Origin: Deltaproteobacteria bacterium
Lineage (GTDB): Bacteria; Myxococcota_A; Polyangia; Haliangiales; JADYYK01
Reading direction: 5' to 3'
NCBI GenBank assembly: GCA_020853705.1
Contig: JADYYK010000167.1
Coordinates: 186,001-250,000 of the forward strand
Length of the DNA: 64,000 nucleotides
The notes beneath the pieces were generated by a model. The model was not told where the DNA came from. It ran no database searches and saw only the letters and a list, made by a program, of their open reading frames with translations. The number at the start of each line of letters is the position of its first letter. Positions within the stretch are counted from its first letter, which is position 1. Below, one piece after another: positions 50,966-59,112 of the stretch. The translations under genes were made by a program, and so were the position numbers.

Positions 50966-51349
50966 CTACGGGCGAGGTGTCGTCGCGGCCGGCGCCGCGC
51001 CTGGCGTCCAGCGCGGCCGCAGCCGCGCGCCACGGAGGTCGATCCCCTCCAGCACGAGCTGCAGCTCGGCGGCCTCCATCTCGAGGCGCTGGCCTCCTGG
51101 CTCGGCCAGGCGCGGCAGCCGGAAGCGCCCTAGCTCGAGGCGCTTGTAGAACAGGCAGTAACCGCTGCGGGTCCAGAGCAGGATCTTGGCGCGGTCGGCG
51201 CGACGATTGAAGAACACGAACAGGTGGCCCGACAGCGGGTCTCCCGCGAGCACCTCGCGGACCAGGCAGGCCAGGCGGCCGAAGCCGCCGCGCAGATCGA
51301 CGGGCGCGGTCGCGGCGTACACGCGGACCGTCGGCGGCAAGCTCAGCAC
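50966..51349 (-). CDS. tnpB: IS66 accessory protein TnpB
   Basis: A 127-residue protein of the IS66 Orf2 family. The start LSLPPTVRVYAATAPVDLRG, then GFGRLACLVREVL and GHLFVFFNRRADRAKILLW, and CLFYKRLELGRF are the conserved family segments. GTG 51349 overlaps the tnpA stop, which is the normal coupling in IS66. TnpB is needed for transposition of IS66 elements but has no known catalytic role. The C-terminus is Arg/Pro/Ala-rich. Confidence 0.88.
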   Translation of the reverse strand: MLSLPPTVRVYAATAPVDLRGGFGRLACLVREVLAGDPLSGHLFVFFNRRADRAKILLWTRSGYCLFYKRLELGRFRLPRLAEPGGQRLEMEAAELQLVLEGIDLRGARLRPRWTPGAAPAATTPRP

Positions 51350-51606
51350 AGCGCCTCCAGCGCCGCGACGATGCGCGCCAGCGCGGCCTCGTCGACGTCG
51401 GCCCCCACGCGGACGGCGCGCCCGCCGCGCAGCAACACCTCGATCGTCGAGGCCGCGCTGGGCACCGCCGCGCTGATGATGTCGACCGGCGCCACCGGAG
51501 CGCTGACGCTGCCGCGCGGCCCGGCGGTCTGGCCCAGCCGCTCCTGCCACCAGGTCAGGCGTCGTCTCGTGAGCCCGTGCTTGGCCGCAAATGCGCCCGC
51601 CGTCAT
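51343..51606 (-). CDS. tnpA: IS66 TnpA, N-terminally truncated
   Basis: An 87-residue remainder of the helix-turn-helix protein TnpA. The visible start AGAFAAKHGLTRRRLTWWQERL corresponds to the middle of the usual recognition helix region; the ~20 residues that normally precede it are missing. An in-frame TGA lies 9 bp upstream of the ATG. The C-terminal VEVLLRGGRAVRV-like region and overlap with tnpB are normal. The damage coincides with the boundary of the neighbouring lipoprotein gene terminator. Confidence 0.75.
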   Translation of the reverse strand: MTAGAFAAKHGLTRRRLTWWQERLGQTAGPRGSVSAPVAPVDIISAAVPSAASTIEVLLRGGRAVRVGADVDEAALARIVAALEALC

Positions 51607-51629
51607 CCCCTGTCACGCCCGAAACGAAA

Positions 51630-51658
51630 AGAAGGGGGAGCAGCACGCTCCCCCTTCT
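51630..51658 (-). terminator. Rho-independent terminator of the 384-residue lipoprotein gene
   Basis: AGAAGGGGGAGC and its exact complement GCTCCCCCTTCT form a 12-bp stem with a 5-base loop. On the minus strand it begins 20 bp after the stop codon at 51678 and is followed by TTTTCGTTT. This is the clearest terminator in the window. Confidence 0.88.
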
Positions 51659-51677
51659 CAAGAACGATGGGGTGGGA

Positions 51678-52832
51678 CTACGGGGTGGTGTCGATGAACG
51701 CCTGGCCCTGGCCGGCGGCGACGAGCGTCTTGTTGGGGTTCGTCGAGGCAGGTGTGGTCGGCGCGATGCCGCCCGTTCCGATCAGGGTCACACGAACGAC
51801 GCGCGCAGTGGTGGTGCCTGCAGTGGCCCCAACCAGGCCTGTGGCGTTGAAGGTCTGCATGAAGGCTGCGGGCAGAACGGAGATCGTGCGGTTTGCGGCG
51901 GCTGCGCACGTGATGAGGGCCTGCTTGGTGGTGTTGCAGTGACCAAGCGTTGGGAAGGACGCGTCTGCAGCAGTGCAGTCAGCCTGCGTGCCCGCCAGGG
52001 CCGGATTCCCGTCCGTTGCTTCGATGCGAAGGATGGCAACGCCTGGCGCCGCAGTCACACCGGCGGCCGTGCCAATGGTTGCGGTGAAGCCCTCTGAGCC
52101 GTCCCACTTCTGGGTGGTGAGCGCGGTTGCGGTGGCGGCGTCGAACGTCACGTCGCTGAAGTACGTCGGCATGGACGAGAACGCGGGGAAGTGCGCTCCG
52201 CCAGCGGCAGCGATTGTCAGCTTGGAAGGCGTGGCGCCGGTGTTGTCGTCCTTGAGGAACTCGACAACTGGGCCGGCGGGGCCGTTGCAGGTGTAGGAGA
52301 AGAAGGGGCTAGCTCCACGGGTACAGGTAATCGTCTGTGCAGCGCAGCCGGCAACTCCGGCAATGGGCGTGCATCCGCCAGCCGGAGAGAATTCGTGACC
52401 GGTGATCGTGATGCTACCCGCGTCGCCCCCATTTCCTGGTGGTGCGGCGAGGCCCGCGCCAAAGGCGAAACCAACACACTTCCCGACCGGAGACGTGAGG
52501 GCCGGATTGGAGTCATAACGTCCACCTTGGCTGGCCATGGTGGCGTCACTGAAGGTGAGTGAGGTCGACGCGGTGTCGAACGCATTGGCCCCAGTAATTG
52601 CATTGGGAAGCACCCGGACTTCGGACACGACGATTGTGCCGCTGTGCGATGCCATCGCCGCGTCGGCCATCTGGGCGTCGATCGCGGCGTCCACCATCAT
52701 GCCGGTGTCGGCCATGGCTGCGTCGATGACGCGGGCGTCAATGCCGGGGCCGTCGTCGTCGTCGCCGCAGCCGGCGGCGAACGTTGCGAGAGCGGTCGCG
52801 CTCAATACTGTTGCTAGCCATTTCTTCCGCAT
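51678..52832 (-). CDS. Lipoprotein with Asp/Ala-rich linker, unknown function
   Basis: A 384-residue lipoprotein. GGAGGAG lies 7 nt before ATG 52832. The signal segment ends in FAAGC and is followed by DDDDG and a ~45-residue Asp/Ala/Met linker, a surface-lipoprotein style common in this group. The rest is beta-rich with several paired cysteines (GGCTPIAGVAGCAAQTITC, ADCTAADASFPTLGHC) and no recognised catalytic motif. It is monocistronic, with its own terminator. The composition is somewhat less GC-rich than the gsp genes. Confidence 0.82.
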   Translation of the reverse strand: MRKKWLATVLSATALATFAAGCGDDDDGPGIDARVIDAAMADTGMMVDAAIDAQMADAAMASHSGTIVVSEVRVLPNAITGANAFDTASTSLTFSDATMASQGGRYDSNPALTSPVGKCVGFAFGAGLAAPPGNGGDAGSITITGHEFSPAGGCTPIAGVAGCAAQTITCTRGASPFFSYTCNGPAGPVVEFLKDDNTGATPSKLTIAAAGGAHFPAFSSMPTYFSDVTFDAATATALTTQKWDGSEGFTATIGTAAGVTAAPGVAILRIEATDGNPALAGTQADCTAADASFPTLGHCNTTKQALITCAAAANRTISVLPAAFMQTFNATGLVGATAGTTTARVVRVTLIGTGGIAPTTPASTNPNKTLVAAGQGQAFIDTTP

Positions 52833-53123
52833 GAAATCTCCTCCCAAAGTGAAGCCAACCTCGTCCTTGAGCGCGCACGAAGCCGCATGAGCGCGGCCCC
52901 GCATCCGCCTCGTGAATGTCGGATGGAGCGAGCTTACGAGAAAATGTCACCTCTTTGCAACAACCTTGCGCGAAACCAAGGGTTTCCTACGCCGCTGCGC
53001 CATACTGCTCAGGTGTTTGCATGTGGATAATTTGATCCCGCGCACCAGAGCGCGATAGCATTTTATTCCAGAGCAGGGACCGCCCCCGACGACCTCGAGC
53101 GTCGCCGATGAGGGTCGATCCCA
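52833..53123. other. Divergent intergenic region with AT-rich stretches
   Basis: This 291-bp gap separates two divergent genes. It contains GAAACC-AAG-GGTTTC (52972-52986), a short inverted repeat that could be an operator, and relatively AT-rich segments around 53020-53070 (GATAAT, TTTTATT) that could hold -10 boxes. No gene is evident. Confidence 0.4.
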
Positions 53124-54053
53124 ATGTCAGAGGTTCAGGATAGACTTCTCGGGAGGGCTTTTTTGGCCGGCTTCCAACAGACTTCGTTTGCCTTCGGCCC
53201 GTCGCCGTCCCCCCAGGACGACCGGCCCGACGCCCAGGCGCCCGCGCCGCAGGCGCCTGCCCCCCAGGCGACCACCGTCCTGGTCCGCAAGTCCACCCGT
53301 CCCGCGCGCCGCGCCGCCGAGCGCGCCGTCCAGCTGGACCTCAACGACCTCCTCGCCGACGCCGACCCGGTCGCCGCCCGTCGCCGCGCCGCCGCCCGCC
53401 TGGGCCAGCACCTCGAGCGCCAGCTGCCCGGGCCGCTGCACCTCGGCATCACCGAGAACCGCTCCACCATGATCTCGGTCAAGCGCGACCCCGGCCCGGC
53501 CTACCGCGTCCGCCTGCACCACCTCTTCCTGGAGGCCGACGCCACCATCATCCAGGCGCTGGCGCGCTACATCGCCGACAACGACGCCGCGGCGTCCGAG
53601 CTGCTGGGCGATCACATCGACGCCAACACCGACCGCATCGTGCGCGTGCGCCGCGCCGACGCGCTGCACACCGCGGGCGAGGTCTACGACCTCGGCGAGC
53701 TCTACGCCAGCCTGAACGCGCGCTACTTCGGCGGCCGCATCGACGCCCGCATCGGCTGGGGCCGCCGCGGCGGCAAGCGCAAGCGGCGCTCGTCCATCAA
53801 GATGGGCTCGTACATCGTGGAAGAGCGGCTGATCCGCATCCACCCCACGCTCGACCGCCCCTTCGTGCCGCGCTACTTCATCGAGTGGATCGTCTTCCAC
53901 GAGATGCTGCACCAGGTCCACGACATCCCCACCGTCGACGGCCGGCGCCAGTTCCACACCCCCGAGTTCCTCGCCGAGGAGCGCAAGTTCGAGCACTACG
54001 CGGTGGCGCGCCGCTGGGAACGCGACAACCTGGGCCGCATCCTCAACTTCTGA
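53124..54053 (+). CDS. SprT-like zinc metalloprotease domain protein
   Basis: A 309-residue protein. The first ~75 residues are disordered with a PAPQAPAPQA repeat. The SprT-like domain occupies ~190-309: YDLGELYASLNARYFGG, the HExxH motif HEMLH at 259-263 (IEWIVFHEMLHQVHD) and HTPEFLAEERKFEHY with the likely third ligand. No signal peptide is seen, so it is cytoplasmic. Related proteins degrade DNA-crosslinked or damaged proteins, but most bacterial members are uncharacterised. GAGG lies 10-11 nt before ATG 53124. It converges with the DUF3592-like gene. Confidence 0.87.
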   Translation: MSEVQDRLLGRAFLAGFQQTSFAFGPSPSPQDDRPDAQAPAPQAPAPQATTVLVRKSTRPARRAAERAVQLDLNDLLADADPVAARRRAAARLGQHLERQLPGPLHLGITENRSTMISVKRDPGPAYRVRLHHLFLEADATIIQALARYIADNDAAASELLGDHIDANTDRIVRVRRADALHTAGEVYDLGELYASLNARYFGGRIDARIGWGRRGGKRKRRSSIKMGSYIVEERLIRIHPTLDRPFVPRYFIEWIVFHEMLHQVHDIPTVDGRRQFHTPEFLAEERKFEHYAVARRWERDNLGRILNF

Positions 54054-54092
54054 CGGCGAAGACCGGCGGGTGGTGGTGGGGGTTGAGCGGGC

Positions 54093-55046
54093 TCAGCCCC
54101 AGCCGATCGGGTCGACCAGCGGGATGCCACCCGATATCGCGCACACCATGTTGACGACGACCAGGACCAGGAGCAGGACGAAGATACGCCGTGGCCAGCG
54201 CCCGGGATGGATCTTGTCGTCGATGAGCGTCGGGCGCCCAGGCAAGGTCTCCACCACCAGCGCGAGCGTGTGATCGACGGGGTGGTAGACGACCTGCGCG
54301 GGCGCGCCAACGGGTTCGTCGTAGTCGCGATACACGCGCGTGCTGCAGGTGTGCTCGTCCCCGCGGTCGTCTTCGTACGCGTGTGAGACGAAGCGCCATC
54401 GCGGCTCGACGATACCGCCGGACGCGCTGGCCGCCGGGTCGCCCGTCGGCATCCACGGCCACTCGTACCGGCGCACCGACGCCCTGGTGGCCACGCGACC
54501 ATGCGTGAGCAGATGCATCTGTCGCCGCTGGTGCCACCAGCCGGTGACGAAGAGGCCAAGCGCGATCAGCCCGGGGATGCCGGCCATCGCCACGATCCAG
54601 CCGGAGTACTGGGTCTCCTCCAGCCCCACGATGCGCGAGCGCCGCGGATCATCCGCCTGGTACTCGATATCGTAGGTCAACCCCGCCTGATCGCTTGCGC
54701 TGCCATGGTACGAAGTCCCGCGGTAGGTCCGCCCATCCGGGGTGGTGAAGTGATAGTGCACATCGCGGGTCTTCGGGCCGCCGAACCCCGGGCCCACGTC
54801 GACGCCGTCAGCCTGACCCCAGGTGGTCTCGCGTGGTCCACTGATGGTCGCTCTGATGAGTGGGCTGTTGGCCGCCACGTGCCACGCCAGCAGCGACGTC
54901 ACCACGAGGACGACCCACGCGCTGAGCGCCCACATGTTGCCGAGCACCATGCGTGCGCGCAGCGAGAGCGGCAGTGCACGACGCGGCGGCTGAGGCGACC
55001 GGGGCCGCCCGCGATAGGGTCCGGCGCTGGTCACGGGTGGCAACAT
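54093..55046 (-). CDS. DUF3592-like membrane protein
   Basis: About 317 residues. There are three membrane segments: MWALSAWVVLVVTSLLAWHV, WIVAMAGIPGLIALGLFVTG and a C-terminal IFVLLLVLVVVNMVCAI. Two extracytoplasmic beta domains have the DUF3592 pattern: VHYHFTTPDGRTYRGTSYHG followed by YDIEYQADDPRRSRI, and a second one ending APAQVVYHPVDHTLALVV. Its function is unknown; such proteins are common in large genomes. ATG 55046 is the first start, but GTG 55034 fits better with TATGTT 7 nt upstream, in line with other leaderless-looking starts here. Confidence 0.78.
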   Translation of the reverse strand: MLPPVTSAGPYRGRPRSPQPPRRALPLSLRARMVLGNMWALSAWVVLVVTSLLAWHVAANSPLIRATISGPRETTWGQADGVDVGPGFGGPKTRDVHYHFTTPDGRTYRGTSYHGSASDQAGLTYDIEYQADDPRRSRIVGLEETQYSGWIVAMAGIPGLIALGLFVTGWWHQRRQMHLLTHGRVATRASVRRYEWPWMPTGDPAASASGGIVEPRWRFVSHAYEDDRGDEHTCSTRVYRDYDEPVGAPAQVVYHPVDHTLALVVETLPGRPTLIDDKIHPGRWPRRIFVLLLVLVVVNMVCAISGGIPLVDPIGWG

Positions 55047-55289
55047 AGCGCGCCTGAGTCTCTCGCGTGAACCCCAACAGTCTGCCGGAGTTCGCCCACT
55101 CCCCGGAGCTTCTCTTCCCGGGTGGACGTTGGTGGACGGTTCTCGCGCAACAACTCGCCCATGCCCTCGATGACGGGATCGAGGAGCCGATCCCATGGGC
55201 ACACCAAGCACTCGCAGCTGCGGCAATACGCCACACTCACTCGAGATCACACCGAGCACCCTGCTGCGCCGTGGTAGCCAGGTCTGACG

Positions 55290-58200
55290 GTGGGCGGCCG
55301 GCGCTGGAAAGACAGTGGGGACTTCGCCAGCGGCTACCGCCCGGCGGTCGCTCACGAGGAGGACCCACCGCGCGAGGACGACCCGGCCGAGCATGAACGG
55401 CCGCCCGGCAAGCGGACTCTCACCCAGTTCATCCATCGCAGTGTCCGCAGCAGCACGGACAGGCGCGAGACCATGCGGGCCGGCCGGCCGGGTGCCTTCA
55501 CCCTGGTGATGAACGCGCTGTCTCGCCCTGGGCGACCGCTGCCCGAACGACAGCGCGCAGCGCTCGAGGGGGCTGCGGCGCGGCCGCTCGCGGAGGTCCG
55601 GATCCACGTGGACGAGCCCGCCGCGAAGGCGGCGGACGCGATCGACGCTCGGGCCTTCGCGGTGGGGCGTGACATCTTCTTTGGCGCCGGCGAGTTCAGC
55701 CCCGACACGCCGGCGGGCGACCGGCTGCTGGCGCACGAGGTCGCGCACACGATCCAGCATCCGGTCGCGCCGGTCGTCGATGCTGGCGCTGGCCCCCGTG
55801 TCAGCGAGCCGGGCGACGCCAGCGAGGCATTCGCTGAGCAGTTCGCGGACGCCTTCACGGCGGGAGCACTGGCGCCTGACCTGCCAGTTGCCGGAGCTGC
55901 GGGACTGCTGCGAACGGCTCGTGGCGGTGTCGCCACACCGGTGGCCGGGCCAGCGCCCCCGGCTCCGCCTTTCAGCTCCGCCCCTGACGCGGGCGGTGGT
56001 GCTGAGGTGCTCGATGGACCGGAGAGTCAGAGCGCCGACGACGCCATGGCCACAAGCATGTCGGTCGTCGAGGAGCCGGCACCGCGTGCTGCGCAGGACG
56101 GCACGCCGTCCCCAGGTCAGGTGCCGGCGGCGCCCGGGGGCGTTTCAGGGTCCGACCATGCCGATTCGACCGAGGCCCCCGGGTCTGTTACGGGCGAGAC
56201 GCAGTCGTCCATGCTTGGGGCGCATCCTGTGCTGGTTGGGCTGGCGCAGCAGCGCGCCCGCGTGATCGCACACGGCGAGGTGGAGGCGGCGCGCGCGCAA
56301 GTGGCACAGGGGCCGATCGCGCTGATCGCGCAGGCGCGGGTGGTGTTCCGGGCTCAGGCGGAGCTGCAGAGGACACTGGCTCGGAACGAGATCGAGGCGG
56401 CACGGTTGGCCTTCGAGGCGGGAGTCGGCACGGAGCGGCGCGGGCTGTTGCTCGCTGCCCAGGCGGAGAGCCTGCGGGTGCGGCAGTCGGCGCATGAGCA
56501 GGCTGACGAGATCCCGACTGCGGCCGCGCTGCAGGCGCCAGCGATCATGGCCGCGGCGATCGCTGCCACCCGGGGCGCCTCGGTGCCGGAGCACGTCCGG
56601 CCACAGGTCGAGGCTGCGGTTGGGGCAGTCGCGAGTGGGGTCGTGAGCAAGCTCACCGCCCGCGCCGAGAAGCTGCGCCTCCGCGTGCGGCGGAACGCAG
56701 CCGCGGTGGCCGACGCCATCCAGGCCGGCGCGCGGGGGCTGGTGGCGCGCCTCGACGCGCGCAGCGCGGAGATCGGTCGGGCATGGGCCCAGGCGCAGCA
56801 GGCGCTGCTGGCCAGGATCGGCCAGCGCGAGGAGGTCGGTCTGCGCGCGCTCGCCGAGCTCGAGGCCAGGGCGCGCAGGGCGCGCGCTGCCGAGGCGGGG
56901 CGACAGGTCGCGGGAGCGCGCGCGACGGCGCGCGCCATCGGCGCCGAGATGCTGCGGGTCGAGAACGCGGTCAGCGCGCAGCTGCGCAACCTGCCCCCTG
57001 GTGAGGGAGAGGAGGCGCTTGCTCCAGCGCTCGAGGCGGTCCAGGCGTATGGCGCTCGTGGGCGCGACATGGTGAGCGCGGCTGCACAGCAGACGTCGGG
57101 GGCGCCCGGCGGTGACCTGGCCGGGGCGCTCGCCGAGGCGACGCTGATGCTGGTCCAGGACGGTGCGGCCGCACGGGGGGCACTGCGAGAGACCGTCCAG
57201 GAGCGGTCACTGGAGGCGGTCGCGTCGATCCGCGCCGAGGTCACTGGCGCACGCACCCGGTGGCGGACCGATGCGGACCGGGCCATCACTACCACGGCGG
57301 CAGACTGCGCGAATGCCGTCACGGTCGTCTCCGGCACCACCTCCAGGCTGGGCCATCGCTTCACCGACGAGGCAAAGCGCGCCGCGGCTGAGGCCCAGCT
57401 GTCGCAGGGTGACCGCGTCTGGGCGGCCATCCGGAGCAGCATGAGCACGAACCTGCTGTTCCTGGCGTTGGCTGGCCTCGCTGTCGTGGGCGTGGCGGCT
57501 GCCCTGGAGCTGTCCCTGATCGCGACGGGCATCGGGGCGTTCATGCTGGCGCTGAAGCTGGTCGGCCTGTCGGCGATGGCGACCATGCTGGTGCTCGCCC
57601 TGGTGCGGCGTCTCGGCAGTCTGGGCAACGTGCCCGGCTTCGGCGACATGCCCTGGTACGAGCAGGCTGCCCGTGTGGTCGGGGCGGCTGCGGCGGCAGC
57701 CGGCGATGCGACGCTGCTCGGGCCAGCGGCCGAGGCGGCCACCGGCCGTGATCTGGTGACCGGCCGGGAGCTGACACGCGAAGAGCGCGCCGGCCTGGCC
57801 ACGGACGTGGTCATGGGCGTCCTGACGGCCTACCTCGGGCACGCGCTCCACAAGGGCGTCAACGCGTGGAGCAAGACCACGCCCTTGAACGAGCTACCGC
57901 GAAAGGCGCCGCCCGTGCTGACCGAGGAGTCGCTGGCGGCGTCCGAGGCCGAGCGCGCAGCGCTCGAGGCGGCGGACGGACAGACGCGCCAGGGCGTGCA
58001 GGAGGACGGGACGAAGAAGCCCGGCAGCTCCGAGAAGAGTCCGCGTCGCGCGGCGAACGAACCACAGGTGTCCACGCCATCCGGCGTGCCCACGGTCGAG
58101 CGCAAGGGCGGTACCTACACGGCGACGGACCCCGCTACGGGCGAACTCCTCGGCATGGCGGAGGTCGGCCCGGATGGGTACGTCGAACTGGCTATCTACA

Positions 58201-58517
58201 CAGACGCAGCGCAGTCGCCGATCCGCGGCGGAGCGGTATTCAAGGCGTTGGTAGAGGCCGCGCGTGCGGACCAAGGCCAGGTCTCAGGCATTCGGGGCTT
58301 GTGGTACGGCGGCGACAACCTTTCGACCTTCAACAAGGGCGTGCTCGCCGGTCAGACTCCCGAGGCAGCCGCCGCCACAACCTTCACGGGCAAGATGGCG
58401 TCGCGAGCAGGCTACCCGAACGCGCGAATCGACTATTCACGCTCCCCGAGAAACCCCGATGGTAGCTTTCAGAAAGCGGAAGTCTTCTTCAGTGGGACGC
58501 CCGAAAGGTCGGACTGA
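55290..58517 (+). CDS. Second DUF4157 polymorphic effector candidate
   Basis: A 1,075-residue protein. The DUF4157 domain (~residues 85-155) reads LPERQRAALEGAAARPLAEV, DARAFAVGRDIFFGAGEFSP and LLAHEVAHTIQ, with HExxH at 149-153. A Pro/Ala-rich linker follows, then a very long Ala/Arg/Glu helical region (~300-700) that looks like a coiled coil, and a hydrophobic pair (NLLFLALAGLAVVGVAAALE, GAFMLALKLVGLSAMATMLV) that may insert into membranes. The last ~145 residues, after a Ser/Pro linker, are a distinct domain (GELLGMAEVGPDGYVELAIY, YGGDNLSTFNKGVLAGQTPE, FTGKMASRAGYPNARIDY) of unknown fold, probably the effector part. It does not resemble the C-terminal domain of the first DUF4157 protein. 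The start is GTG 55290, without a ribosome site. Confidence 0.8.
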   Translation: MGGRRWKDSGDFASGYRPAVAHEEDPPREDDPAEHERPPGKRTLTQFIHRSVRSSTDRRETMRAGRPGAFTLVMNALSRPGRPLPERQRAALEGAAARPLAEVRIHVDEPAAKAADAIDARAFAVGRDIFFGAGEFSPDTPAGDRLLAHEVAHTIQHPVAPVVDAGAGPRVSEPGDASEAFAEQFADAFTAGALAPDLPVAGAAGLLRTARGGVATPVAGPAPPAPPFSSAPDAGGGAEVLDGPESQSADDAMATSMSVVEEPAPRAAQDGTPSPGQVPAAPGGVSGSDHADSTEAPGSVTGETQSSMLGAHPVLVGLAQQRARVIAHGEVEAARAQVAQGPIALIAQARVVFRAQAELQRTLARNEIEAARLAFEAGVGTERRGLLLAAQAESLRVRQSAHEQADEIPTAAALQAPAIMAAAIAATRGASVPEHVRPQVEAAVGAVASGVVSKLTARAEKLRLRVRRNAAAVADAIQAGARGLVARLDARSAEIGRAWAQAQQALLARIGQREEVGLRALAELEARARRARAAEAGRQVAGARATARAIGAEMLRVENAVSAQLRNLPPGEGEEALAPALEAVQAYGARGRDMVSAAAQQTSGAPGGDLAGALAEATLMLVQDGAAARGALRETVQERSLEAVASIRAEVTGARTRWRTDADRAITTTAADCANAVTVVSGTTSRLGHRFTDEAKRAAAEAQLSQGDRVWAAIRSSMSTNLLFLALAGLAVVGVAAALELSLIATGIGAFMLALKLVGLSAMATMLVLALVRRLGSLGNVPGFGDMPWYEQAARVVGAAAAAAGDATLLGPAAEAATGRDLVTGRELTREERAGLATDVVMGVLTAYLGHALHKGVNAWSKTTPLNELPRKAPPVLTEESLAASEAERAALEAADGQTRQGVQEDGTKKPGSSEKSPRRAANEPQVSTPSGVPTVERKGGTYTATDPATGELLGMAEVGPDGYVELAIYTDAAQSPIRGGAVFKALVEAARADQGQVSGIRGLWYGGDNLSTFNKGVLAGQTPEAAAATTFTGKMASRAGYPNARIDYSRSPRNPDGSFQKAEVFFSGTPERSD

Positions 58518-58903
58518 TGCGCGTGTTTCGCGATGTTCATGGAACCGAGGTCACCTTGGTCGAGCTCTGTTGGCGCCAGACCTATGCCTTCTGGGAGGGC
58601 TCGCCGCGCCTGGCCAACATCGCCATCCTCGGCAACCATCTCGACCGAGACACGGCACGGTGGGGCGATGTGCCTCGCCTGGTCGTTGGACACGACCAGC
58701 GGCGCGATGGGGATCGTCTGCCGCCGGCCCGGGTGCTTTGCCTGCTGACCAGCACATGGCTGCCGCCGGGCGCTGCCGGCTCCGGCCGTACGCATCTCGT
58801 GCTTGGCTGGTTCGGCGACGATGGGGATCCGTTCGATCAGCTCGCGAAGATCCTCGCTGGGCTCAGCTGGCGTGATCACGCTGCCTACCATCGAGTTGAT
58901 TGA
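58517..58903 (+). CDS. Candidate immunity protein of the second DUF4157 effector
   Basis: A 128-residue soluble protein whose ATG shares one base with the effector stop (TGATG), the same junction as in the first module. It starts FRDVHGTEVTLVELCWRQTY and includes HLVLGWFGDDGDPFDQLAKI. No signal peptide or known motif is seen. Size, position and lack of relation to the other partner protein fit a specific immunity protein; there is no direct evidence. Confidence 0.65.
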   Translation: MRVFRDVHGTEVTLVELCWRQTYAFWEGSPRLANIAILGNHLDRDTARWGDVPRLVVGHDQRRDGDRLPPARVLCLLTSTWLPPGAAGSGRTHLVLGWFGDDGDPFDQLAKILAGLSWRDHAAYHRVD

Positions 58904-59100
58904 GCGGACGTGTGTGGGAAGTGAGCAACCCCAGGCGCCACGCTCAACCAACAAGAAGATCCTGAGTCACCTGCAGGATCGCGCGCTCGGGACTCTCACG
59001 TGAACCGAACCCCAGCAGGCGTTGGCCGCTTCGCGGGCGTGCAAGTGCCCGTGCGAGCGTCAGGCGGGTGCGGGTCGGACCGGGCAACCACCTGAGGTGC

Positions 59101-59106
59101 TAGGAT
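59101..59106 (+). promoter_or_regulatory. Candidate -10 element (TAGGAT) of the HExxH protein gene
   Basis: TAGGAT ends 6 nt before GTG 59113, so transcription would start on the start codon. No Shine-Dalgarno motif is present. No convincing -35 hexamer is seen 16-18 bp upstream. Confidence 0.35.
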
Positions 59107-59112
59107 TGCGCT

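Larger units (their letters stand above)
47922..51612 (-). mobile_element. IS66-family element, right end damaged, interrupted by an IS5/IS1182-type element
   Basis: The minus-strand order tnpA-tnpB-tnpC is the IS66 layout. The left end at 47922 reads GTAAGCGTCCAGCG, and GTAAGCG is the usual IS66 terminus; it lies 66 bp beyond the tnpC stop. No matching CGCTTAC end is found on the right, where tnpA lacks its N-terminus and a neighbouring gene terminator begins within 20 bp. A second insertion sequence (49585-50880) splits it between tnpB and tnpC. It is therefore probably immobile. Confidence 0.75.

Noticed and set aside
55067..55396. 109-codon frame before the second DUF4157 gene
   Set aside because: It overlaps the DUF4157 start in another frame, shows no family motif and its second half is an Arg-rich shadow.
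58803..59003. 66-codon frame after the second immunity-like gene
   Set aside because: Starts inside the immunity-like gene in another frame; composition is not gene-like and no ribosome site is present.
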